A DNA stretch of 64,000 bases from Variovorax sp. YR216 (GTDB taxonomy: Bacteria; Pseudomonadota; Gammaproteobacteria; Burkholderiales; Burkholderiaceae_C), in assembly GCF_900107745.1 (NCBI RefSeq), contig NZ_FNRO01000026.1, positions 1 through 64,000 of the forward strand, written 5' to 3'. The notes beneath the pieces were generated by a model. The model was not told where the DNA came from. It worked only from the letters and a program-made list of their open reading frames with translations, and did no database searches. Made by a program: the position numbers and the translations under genes. This document shows positions 16,411 through 24,120 of the stretch, one piece after another (the stretch's first letter is position 1; each line of letters opens with the position of its first letter).

Positions 16411-17412
16411 CTACTTGCGAAAGTTGGCGTCCAGGAACTCGATCAGGTCGAGCGTGACGTTGGCCTTGCGGGTGGGATTGGTCCACCCCGATCCACCATG
16501 CTGGATGCAGGACTTGCGCATCTCCATGATCAGCGCGCCCGAGTCGTTTTCCGCGAAGGTCTTGCCGTTGTAGGTCGATCGCCCGTCAGGCTCGACGGGC
16601 ACGTAGCAGTTCACGAAGGTTTCCATGACCGGGTCGCGAATCACACGATTCAACAACGGGTGTCCATCGAAGCCGTTCGATGCACCCCTATAAATCTTGA
16701 CGACAACCTGGCCGCCTGCGGCAGCGTACTCGTTCGCCAACCTTTCACATGGCTTGACGCCTGTGATGTCGTCATTTTCGGCAAGGGCCATGAATATCTT
16801 TGTGCCCGCCCGAGGTTCGCGCGGGTGAAAGAGGCATCCTGCGCTGATGGCCATCGCCAGGGCGAAGCGCTCCTCTTCATCTTGAAGAAACGTTCGGTCT
16901 GCAGCAAGGAGCGCGATCGTTCCTCCACGACCCGTCCCCATGATGGCCAACTTGTCGGCCGGGTAGCCGATCGAGATCAGGTATCTCCGCGCAGCGAAGG
17001 CGTCTCTCATTTGCGCGGAGGTGCTGAGTTGGGTGTTGTCGGCCTGGGTGCTCTGAATGCCGCGCGGTCCATAGGTGTCTATGGCCAAGGCTGCATATCC
17101 GGCCGAACTCAGCGATCGGCCATAGTGCCCCTCCCGCGCGTCACTCCATCCGCTCGGCGAATTGACGATAACCACGGCGCCCAAAGGCGCGCCGGCGGGC
17201 TTGAAGAGCATCGCCGGTATCTTGAGATCCATCGCGCCCGCTTTCAGAGATCGGAAGGTCACCGCCTCGCCGCCTTTCGGTGTTTCAAATCTGTCGCGAA
17301 AGAGTACTTGGGGGGGCGCCCCCGGCAGTTGTGGTTGTGCATGTGCAAGGACCGCGACAAGCGCCGCGCCAACCGTTGCGATGGTGGATGCGATTGCGTG
17401 CAAGCTCTTCAT
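16411..17412 (-). CDS. Exported dienelactone-hydrolase-like protein lacking its nucleophile
   Basis: A 333-residue alpha/beta hydrolase-fold protein with a signal peptide (to about AHA, residue 25). GAVVIVNSPSGWSDAREGHY forms the oxyanion region, AENDDITG carries the acid and NGFDGHP the histidine expected of the DLH family. The nucleophile elbow reads MGTGRGG, with Gly161 where Ser or Cys should be. It may therefore be non-catalytic, a sensor or binding protein, or use another mechanism. Its ATG overlaps the stop of the CadC-like regulator gene as ATGA, so the two are coupled, which supports a sensing role. Confidence 0.8.
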   Translation of the reverse strand: MKSLHAIASTIATVGAALVAVLAHAQPQLPGAPPQVLFRDRFETPKGGEAVTFRSLKAGAMDLKIPAMLFKPAGAPLGAVVIVNSPSGWSDAREGHYGRSLSSAGYAALAIDTYGPRGIQSTQADNTQLSTSAQMRDAFAARRYLISIGYPADKLAIMGTGRGGTIALLAADRTFLQDEEERFALAMAISAGCLFHPREPRAGTKIFMALAENDDITGVKPCERLANEYAAAGGQVVVKIYRGASNGFDGHPLLNRVIRDPVMETFVNCYVPVEPDGRSTYNGKTFAENDSGALIMEMRKSCIQHGGSGWTNPTRKANVTLDLIEFLDANFRK

Positions 17413-19151
17413 TTGCCGCTCTCCGGAAGTCCCGCCTTTCGAAGGCCCTCAACCAGCCTCGCACGCTGAGCGAGAAAGGAAGGGTCGCTGGACGGGTAAG
17501 TGAGAACGACGTAGGCGATGTTGCTCAAGGGCAGCATCTGACGGTGTTTGGCCATGTTGGCGGTGGCGGCGGCATCCCTGCCGTGCAGCGCATCGATGGC
17601 GGCGAGCATGAGGTAGGGCTTTCCGTTGTTCGGAAACTCCGCCGACCACTTCATCAGGATTTCATAGGCTTCGTCGTCGCGCCCTTGCGCAAACGCCGCA
17701 TCGGCCAGGCTCTGGTTGAGTAGTTGTTGGCGCCGTGTCTGGTAGGGGCGCAGGTCGGTGACTTTGTCGATGTGCTGCTGTGCCTCGGCGAAGCGACCCT
17801 GCCTGATCAGCGCGTTCGCCAGGCGAAGGTGCCCATTCTGGTAGTCGGGGCTGATGTCGAGAGACTTTTTCCACACCCACAGGGCTTCGTCCGGCCGGCC
17901 TCGCAGCATCAGCATTTCAGCCCACGACGTGAGGTTCTGCGGATTGTCCGGCGCGAGGTCCAGCGCCCGCCGGACCACCTTCTCGGTGATGTCCAGTTCT
18001 TCGCGGGGCGATTCGCTCTGGAGGGAATAGAACTCCAGGAGGTGCGCCGCCCCCACCCAAATGGATGCTTCGACCGAGTTCGGATCGATGCTTGCCGCGA
18101 ACTCGAACCGTTGGCGAGCCCGCTCGAAATCTCCCTTGGTGCTCCCTTGATCCAGGTCGCGCAGGCCGAGCGCAATGGCGTCCACCGGGTCCCTTTCGTG
18201 CCCAGGGAGCCTTGCCCGTTCAGTTTCGATCTCGTAGTACCGCGCTCGGAGGGCATTTGCCACATCCAGGCCATACGATGAGCGCTCGGCCTCGTCGTCG
18301 CTTTTGAATGTGGCGTCCTGCAAAAGGTAGACGGCTCCCGAGGCGATCTCCGTCAGATAGGTATCCACCCGGATCGAATCGCCGTCGCGCGTCACCCGCC
18401 CGCCTATGACGAACCGGACACCCTGATCGCGGCCGATATGCTCAAACTCGGGAGTTGCCGAGTCCTGGTGGACGGTGGCCGCGCGTCCGATCACCCGCGT
18501 GCCCGTCCGCACCAGATGGGTGCCGATCGTATCCGCCAAGTCGTCGCCCAGTGTCGACCCCGCAGCCCTGCCACGCTTGTCGTTGAAGGCGAGCACGGCA
18601 ATCGCCCGCCTGTTGATGATCTCCTGGTCAATGTTCACAGAGGGTTCCTCGCGTCGATACCAGGCACCGGTCGCGGCGAGAGTGGCAAGCGTCAGGACGC
18701 CGGCGGCCGGCCACCCCCACCATCGCCGTCGGACAGCGCGGGGTGGAGTGCGTGCGTCTTCGTCGGCGGATGGCGGTGGCAGGACCGTGACTCGCGTGTC
18801 GAACATGTACCCGCGCCGCGGCAGGGTCTTGATGATCTGCTGGTCCCTGTCACCCAATGCGGTCCGTAGATCCTTGACGCATTGGACGAGGGAGTCGTCG
18901 GTGACGACCACTGCGCCCCAGAGCGCCCGGATCAACTCATCCTTGCCAAGGACGCGACCTTCATGCGAGAGGAAATAGCGGAGAAGCGCAAGGGACTTGG
19001 GCGACAGCGGAACGACGACATCGGCCTTGCGGAGTTCCTGCCTTGCGGGCTCGAACACGAATCCCGCGAACGACACCACGCGTTCGCCATCGGACGGATT
19101 CCCGGACGACTCGTGTTCGGCCGGAGCCGGATTCGCTGCTGGATTACTCAC
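17409..19151 (-). CDS. CadC-like membrane regulator with winged helix and TPR repeats
   Basis: About 580 residues. The N-terminal winged helix of the OmpR/CadC type contains PLSPKSLALLRYFLSHEGRV and DDSLVQCVKDLRTALGDRD. One membrane helix follows (WGWPAAGVLTLATLAATGAW). The outer part has an adenylate-cyclase-associated FN-like segment (RRAIAVLAFNDK, GVRFVIGGRVTRDGD) and then TPR repeats from about residue 330. Such proteins bind DNA from the membrane and respond to periplasmic events. I chose a GTG start seven bases after GAGG; an ATG at 19184 has no ribosome site. It overlaps the exported hydrolase-like gene by four bases. Confidence 0.85.
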   Translation of the reverse strand: MSNPAANPAPAEHESSGNPSDGERVVSFAGFVFEPARQELRKADVVVPLSPKSLALLRYFLSHEGRVLGKDELIRALWGAVVVTDDSLVQCVKDLRTALGDRDQQIIKTLPRRGYMFDTRVTVLPPPSADEDARTPPRAVRRRWWGWPAAGVLTLATLAATGAWYRREEPSVNIDQEIINRRAIAVLAFNDKRGRAAGSTLGDDLADTIGTHLVRTGTRVIGRAATVHQDSATPEFEHIGRDQGVRFVIGGRVTRDGDSIRVDTYLTEIASGAVYLLQDATFKSDDEAERSSYGLDVANALRARYYEIETERARLPGHERDPVDAIALGLRDLDQGSTKGDFERARQRFEFAASIDPNSVEASIWVGAAHLLEFYSLQSESPREELDITEKVVRRALDLAPDNPQNLTSWAEMLMLRGRPDEALWVWKKSLDISPDYQNGHLRLANALIRQGRFAEAQQHIDKVTDLRPYQTRRQQLLNQSLADAAFAQGRDDEAYEILMKWSAEFPNNGKPYLMLAAIDALHGRDAAATANMAKHRQMLPLSNIAYVVLTYPSSDPSFLAQRARLVEGLRKAGLPESGK

Positions 19152-19740
19152 CCCTCCACCTCGTCGGCATGAACCCTCGGCCATTGGCGCCGCGGGAGCA
19201 TTCTGTTCTCTTTTCGGTGCACCGCACGCATCTCCTGCGCTGCTGTACCGATGGTTGAGCGAAGTTTCAACGATGGCTGCACGACTTTTAGGTGAATCGT
19301 AGCCGCGCTGCGGCCAAGGCGGCCGAATGCCTGCATGGAACAAGCCAGCAAGGGCAGCGTGCACCACGACATGGTGCTGCTCGACGAGCGCGCAACGAAC
19401 TCCTCATGGCGTGCTGCGGTGGGTCGCTGACGCCCGAGTTGGTGCTGGACCTCTGAGCGCGAACCACACGTCGATCCGTGTCGGCGTCATCGGTTGCGGC
19501 GCCATCCGCTTCGAGCCGATGGCGGCCTCGCAGTGAGTGCAGTCTTTCAAGAGGGCGGGGCGGACTGCGGCTTCGTGCCCAAGGCGGACATGAATGGCGA
19601 TTGCCGTCAATGCCTCGCCGCGCCGGGAGCGCAATCTCCAGGACTCGTCAGGCGGACGGGGGCGCTGTTGACTCAGTGCACAAGCGCGTCCAAGTCTCGG
19701 TGGATTGAGCGTCCTCGTCCGAGACGCGGCGTCCACCTGC
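19152..19740. other. Gene-poor interval between two regulators
   Basis: About 590 bases upstream of the CadC-like gene and downstream of the LysR gene. Short reading frames exist, for example 31 codons from 19335, but none has a ribosome site together with a recognisable product. It may hold the promoter of the CadC-like gene and decayed sequence. I can assign nothing further. Confidence 0.3.
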
Positions 19741-20655
19741 TCATGCTGAGGCCGCGGCCAAGCCGCTTGCGATAGTCTCCACCACGCAATGCGCGAAGTA
19801 CTCGGCTGCAGGTGTCAACGGCACGTCGCCTCGGCTGAGGATGGCCAGTTCCAAGTCGAATGGCTCCAGTCCAGTGCCCTTGATGGGAACGATGTCGCGC
19901 GTCTCGGGATTGCCTAGTAGGGGCTGCGGCATCAAGCTCACCGCGTCGGTCCTGCGCTGAAGCGAAAACGCCTGGAGTGCATCGCACACCAGGTGGCGCT
20001 TCGGCGCTTGCACCCCGGCGCGCGCAAACATCGCGGCCAACCTCTTGCTGCGCTCCTCGTCCAGCGGGCGGGTGAAGATCCATTCGTGCTCGACCAGCCC
20101 CTGGGCGTTGGGGGATGCCAGCAAGGGGTGGCCGCTGCGCACCACCACCATTTGAGGAATACGGCGCAGCCGCTGCACGTGGAATTCCTCGCTCTGCAGC
20201 TCGCCCGCGTCGGCCGCCACGACCGCCAGATCGAGCGTGCCATCGCGCAGGCGTGGCAGCACGCGCACGATGAGTCCGTCGCTGAACTCCACATGCACTC
20301 GCTGAAAGCGCTGGCGGAACCAGTGGAAGGCGCCTCCCAGCGAGGTCAGCGAGATGAAGGGATTGATGCCCACGCGCAGCGTACCGCTGTCGTCGCCGCC
20401 GGCCTGTCGAAGCTCTTCGCGTGCGAGTTCGGCTTGGCGCGTGATCAACCGGGCACGTGTCACCAGAAGCTGTCCAGCCTCGGTCAGCTCGACGCCGCGC
20501 GAACGCCGGATCAGCAGTGCGGCCCCGGTCTCTTCTTCCAGCCCTTGCACCGCTTTGGTGATGGCCGACTGCGACAAGTGCAGATACCTGGCCGCGGCCC
20601 GGATGCTGCCTTGGTCGACGACGGCGACGAAGGCCCGGAATTGATGCATGTTCAT
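19741..20655 (-). CDS. LysR-family regulator divergent from a Bug protein gene
   Basis: A 304-residue regulator. The helix-turn-helix is in QFRAFVAVVDQGSIRAAARY and HLSQSAITKAVQGLEEE, with the usual linker helix, then a two-lobed effector domain starting near GTLRVGINPFISL. The start chosen, MNMHQF, gives the family length. It is divergent from a Bug/TctC gene and an alpha/beta hydrolase gene, the standard arrangement in Comamonadaceae for uptake or sensing plus breakdown of an organic acid or ester. A decayed copy of part of this gene lies at 22652-22762. Confidence 0.9.
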   Translation of the reverse strand: MNMHQFRAFVAVVDQGSIRAAARYLHLSQSAITKAVQGLEEETGAALLIRRSRGVELTEAGQLLVTRARLITRQAELAREELRQAGGDDSGTLRVGINPFISLTSLGGAFHWFRQRFQRVHVEFSDGLIVRVLPRLRDGTLDLAVVAADAGELQSEEFHVQRLRRIPQMVVVRSGHPLLASPNAQGLVEHEWIFTRPLDEERSKRLAAMFARAGVQAPKRHLVCDALQAFSLQRRTDAVSLMPQPLLGNPETRDIVPIKGTGLEPFDLELAILSRGDVPLTPAAEYFAHCVVETIASGLAAASA

Positions 20656-20762
20656 GGGGTTGAGTGATCTCTTGCGGTGTTCACGAAGCAATTTTTGATT
20701 CTTCCGGAGAACGGTCCCCGTGCCTAGCATTCATGCAAATCCGCAGCCCCGCAAGGAACACC

Positions 20763-21749
20763 ATGCTGACCCGCCGCCAACTGATTGCCGCCTCCGCATC
20801 GCTCGTGCCGCTGGGCTTGACAGCCCCGGTACGAGCCGCCGCCCCCTACCCGTCCAAGCCTGTGCGCTTCGTGGTGCCGGCGCCAGCGGGCTCCCCGGTG
20901 GACACCATCGCCCGCAAGTTGGGTGACGCCGTGGCACGCGACCTGGGCGCCACCGTGGTCATCGACAACCGCCCGGGCGCCATGGGCAGCATCGGCGCCG
21001 CCGAAGCAGCGCGATCCCCCGCCGACGGCTACACCTTCCTGTTCACGCTCGCCGACCCGCTGGTGTCCGCCACCGTCATGATCAAGTCGCTGCCCTACAA
21101 GCCGGCAACCGCATTCAGCCCCATCACCAAAGTGGCGGTGGGCATCGGCCCGATGCTTGTGGCCCGCCCGGGGTTGAAGGCCAACAACTTTTCGGAGCTT
21201 GTCGCGCTGGCCAAGACCGGCACCCCGCTGAGCTATGGATCCTGGGGTCCCGGCACGACGCCGGTGCAGATCATGGAGTCGGCTGCTCGCCAGGCCGGCG
21301 TGCAGTTCCGCGAGGTGCCCTATCGCGGCTCGCCACCCGCGCTGCAGGACCTGCTGGGCGATTCGATCGACACCACCTTCCTCGCGCCCTTCGTGGCGGC
21401 GCCGCTCATAGCCGAAGGCCGCATCAAGGCGCTAGCCACCGTGGGCACGAAGCGCCCGGCGTCGCTGCCCGGCGTGCAGACCTTCCCGGAGGCCGGCTTC
21501 TCTTCCTTCGTGTTCACCAACTGCCTGTGGGTGGGCCTGCTGGCCCCTGCCGGCACGGACGAAGCCATCCAGCGCCGCGTCGGCGACTCGGTGCGCAAGG
21601 CAGTGCACGGCGATGAATTCGGCAAGTACCTAACCAGCATCAGCTTCGATCCGGTCGGCAACTCGGCTGCCGAATTCCGGCAAGACATCGACAAGGAGGC
21701 GCAGGTCATCCCGGCTCTTTTGCGCGAACTTGGGCTGCAGCCGCAATAG
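20763..21749 (+). CDS. Bug/TctC-family periplasmic binding protein
   Basis: A 328-residue extracytoplasmic binding protein. It has a signal peptide (MLTRRQLIAASASLVPLGLT, cut near VRAA), then YPSKPVRFVVPAPAGSPVD and IDNRPGAMGSIGAAEAARSP, the signature opening of the Bug family. A further typical segment is GFREVPYRGS-like (QFREVPYRGSPPALQDLLG). AAGGAA precedes the ATG. Bug proteins bind carboxylates or similar small molecules; many have no linked membrane partner, as here. It is followed by an alpha/beta hydrolase gene 52 bases on. Confidence 0.9.
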   Translation: MLTRRQLIAASASLVPLGLTAPVRAAAPYPSKPVRFVVPAPAGSPVDTIARKLGDAVARDLGATVVIDNRPGAMGSIGAAEAARSPADGYTFLFTLADPLVSATVMIKSLPYKPATAFSPITKVAVGIGPMLVARPGLKANNFSELVALAKTGTPLSYGSWGPGTTPVQIMESAARQAGVQFREVPYRGSPPALQDLLGDSIDTTFLAPFVAAPLIAEGRIKALATVGTKRPASLPGVQTFPEAGFSSFVFTNCLWVGLLAPAGTDEAIQRRVGDSVRKAVHGDEFGKYLTSISFDPVGNSAAEFRQDIDKEAQVIPALLRELGLQPQ

Positions 21750-21801
21750 CCATCGATCGCTTTTTCTTCCCACCGCTCTCCATCACTTCACTGGAACAAC
21801 C

Positions 21802-22584
21802 ATGCCCACCATCCAGCGCGACGGCGCACAGCTCTACTACGAAGTCCATGGCGAAGGCCATCCGATCGTCTTCATCCACGGCGGTGGCGGCAACTCCATG
21901 GCCTTCTACCAGCAAGTGCCCTACTTCCGCGACCGGTACAAGTGCATCACCGTCGACCTGCGCGGCTTCAAGAACTCGCCCTGCCCGCCGGACAAGGCGC
22001 ATCCCAGTCATTTTCCGGACGACATCCGCGCGATTCTCGATGCCGAGCGCATCGACCGCGCCGCCTTCGTCTGCCAGTCGCTGGGCGCCTGGGCGGGCCT
22101 GCCCATCGCAGTGCGCACACCTGAGCGCGTGTCGTGCATGTTCATCAACGGCTCGCCCACGCCCGCGTATTCACCTGATAACTGGAAAGTGATCCAGCGT
22201 GCCAACGGCATCTTCCTGGGGCCGGACTTCTCGCGCGGAGCCGGCGTGGGCTGGAACCGCGCCACGCTCAAGGCGCGGCCGGATCTGATCTTCCTGTACT
22301 CGCAGATCAAATCGCTAAACCCCCCCTTCAACTCCACCACCATGATGGACGACTGCATCAAGCTGCACCCGGCTGACTTCAAGGGCTACGCCGTGCCCAC
22401 GCTGGTGGCTGGCGGTGCGCACGATGATTTCCTGAATCCGGAGAGCCACTTCCATGTCGGCAGTCTGATCCCGGGAAGCGAGATCTACACATTCAAGGAT
22501 TCGGGCCATTCGGCGTACTTCGAGCACGCCGAGGAGTTCAACCAGGTGGTGCAGCGCTTCCTGGATGCACACGTACCACGCTGA
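21802..22584 (+). CDS. Alpha/beta hydrolase
   Basis: A 260-residue alpha/beta hydrolase. HGGGGNSMAFYQQV is the oxyanion region. The nucleophile elbow is VCQSLGAWAG, with Ser at the turn but Cys in place of the usual first Gly. The acid is probably in GGAHDDFLNPE and the base histidine in KDSGHSAYFEHAEEF. The overall layout is like enol-lactone or C-C bond hydrolases of ring-cleavage pathways. It follows the Bug protein gene and is probably controlled by the divergent LysR. The substrate is unknown. Confidence 0.87.
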   Translation: MPTIQRDGAQLYYEVHGEGHPIVFIHGGGGNSMAFYQQVPYFRDRYKCITVDLRGFKNSPCPPDKAHPSHFPDDIRAILDAERIDRAAFVCQSLGAWAGLPIAVRTPERVSCMFINGSPTPAYSPDNWKVIQRANGIFLGPDFSRGAGVGWNRATLKARPDLIFLYSQIKSLNPPFNSTTMMDDCIKLHPADFKGYAVPTLVAGGAHDDFLNPESHFHVGSLIPGSEIYTFKDSGHSAYFEHAEEFNQVVQRFLDAHVPR

Positions 22585-22651
22585 CACACGCGCGGTCCGT
22601 GGAAACTGTGATGCGTGAGTCACCCTTCCGTGTCCCAAGGCGTTGAGCGCT

Positions 22652-22762
22652 ACGGCATCAGGCTGACCGCATCGGTTCTTCGCTGCAGGGAAAACGCCCG
22701 CAACGCGTCGCACACCAAATGGCGCTTCGGCGGCTGCACGCAGGCATCCGCAAACTGGCGGC
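22652..22762 (-). pseudogene. LysR gene fragment, paralogue of the 19741-20655 gene
   Basis: About 110 bases are roughly 80 percent identical to 19928-20040, inside the neighbouring LysR gene. Read on the minus strand they give CVQPPKRHLVCDALRAFSLQ and RRTDAVSLMP, matching the effector domain of that regulator. Nothing of the DNA-binding part remains. This is a remnant of a second LysR gene. Confidence 0.75.
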
Positions 22763-22769
22763 GGCGCGT

Positions 22770-23095
22770 TGATGCCTCCGTTAGTGCTTGCGCCCAACCT
22801 CACAGTAAGCCGGGCACAGCGGGGCACCATGGACCCCCGGCTGGCGCCGCTGCAGACCAGGAGCTTGGCGAACCTCCCGCCTGCCGTGGTGGTGACGGCC
22901 GAGTTCGATCCGTTGCGCGACGCCGGCGCAGCCTACGCCGATGCACTGCACGCGGCTGGAAGTTGGTCAGAGCACATCCGCGGTCCGGGCATGGTTCGTG
23001 GCTTCTTCGACATGGGCCGCTGGTCGCCCGCCGCCAGAGCCGTCCTCCAGCACGCAACTCGGCGCATTGGCGAAGTGCTCCGCGGTCAAGGCTAG
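22770..23095 (+). pseudogene. C-terminal fragment of an HSL-type esterase
   Basis: The last 90 or so codons of an alpha/beta hydrolase-3 (hormone-sensitive-lipase) family gene. MDPRLAPLQTRSLANLPPAV and VTAEFDPLRDAGAAYADALH carry the catalytic Asp region. The usual GM-x-HGF histidine site reads GMVRGFFDM, so the catalytic His is Arg. The N-terminal two thirds, including the GDSAGG nucleophile region, are missing. It joins directly to the LysR fragment, which indicates deletion and decay. Confidence 0.72.
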
Positions 23096-23142
23096 TACGC
23101 GCCGTTGCGGGCGCCCTCTACGCGCTCGAGGCGCCATCTGCG

Positions 23143-23645
23143 CTACTTCGACGCCAACCGCGGAAACAACTGGCGCGCGTTCCCGCTTGCAATACCCTCG
23201 TGCTCGGCCGCAGTCAGCCCGCGAAGCTTCTCAAAGCCATCGACGTTGGCATCGATTCCGGAAGCAGGCGTGAATGGGAAGTCGCAGCCGAACAGGACAT
23301 GAGTGAGCGAGGTGAGGCGCCGCAGGCGCTCGATGGCGCCATCGCTCGCCGAGCCCGCCAGGTCGTAGTAGAGCGACGCCAGCACCTTGTTGACCTCTTC
23401 CTGCCCACCCTGCGGGCGCTTCTGAAGAAATGGCAGCGTGGAAAATCCAGCGATTCGTTCTGCCACCGCGGTCAATGCCCCGCCGGCGTGCGGAACGATC
23501 ACCCGGATGTCCGGATAGCGCACCAGCGTTCCAGCAAAGATCAAATCCGTGATGGTGCGGGCCGTGTCCATCGGAAACTCGAGGATCGGCGCCGGCCGCC
23601 CCAGACCCACTGCCTCTAGGCAAGGCGGCGACGTCGGATTCAGAA
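23143..23645 (-). pseudogene. C-terminal half of an amidohydrolase-2 family gene
   Basis: About 165 codons matching the second half of ACMSD-like amidohydrolases (metal-dependent TIM barrels of about 330 residues). LNPTSPPCLEAVGLGRPAPI, VIVPHAGGALTAVAERIAGF and VLFGCDFPFTP contain the later metal-binding His and Asp. The first half, including the HxH motif, is absent, so the enzyme cannot be complete. A short in-frame start upstream could still let it be translated. It belongs to the same decayed cluster as the LysR and esterase fragments. Confidence 0.72.
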
Positions 23646-23649
23646 GCTT

Positions 23650-24120
23650 CGCGCAGTGCCTGCGCAAAAGACTGCCCGAAACAAGCAGCGCGCTGCTGTC
23701 TCCTACATGGGGCGAGGTCCTATGCCAAGAAAACTTTCGGCTCCGCCGCGATAGCGGACGGAAAGGCTTGCGACGTGATGGGACCGCTTGATTGCGGTGA
23801 GCTGCCGTTCTCTCGGCACCGCGGCAGGATCGCGAAGGGCACCGACCAGAGCGAAGGGATGCCTATCAGCGGTCACCCAACTTTGGGACCTTGGAGCAGC
23901 CATGTCGCTTGCGGATTTCAAACATTCCCCAGCAGACGCGCAACGCCCTGTTCAGGCAATTATTTCCTCGGGCGAAACCTCCGTCTGGGCTCTGGGCGGC
24001 TGCGTTTGGGATTTCTAGGTTCGCAGCGGGCTGAAAGGGCCCGCGGGAAGCCGGGCGCTGCCTTGGTGAGCGTTTGCGCATATTTTGAGCCGGAACAGTA
24101 GCTGAACGCGGCGTGCCGGT
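23650..24120. other. Gene-poor interval
   Basis: About 470 bases without a supported gene. One possible 38-codon frame starts at 23902 after a GGAG site (MSLADFKHSPADAQRPVQAI, ending at 24018), but the product resembles nothing I know. The interval is the end of the decayed region before the GH3 gene. Confidence 0.25.

Noticed and set aside
19335..19430. 31-codon frame MEQASKGSVHHDMVLLDERA on the plus strand
   Set aside because: No ribosome site, no recognisable family, and no operon context.
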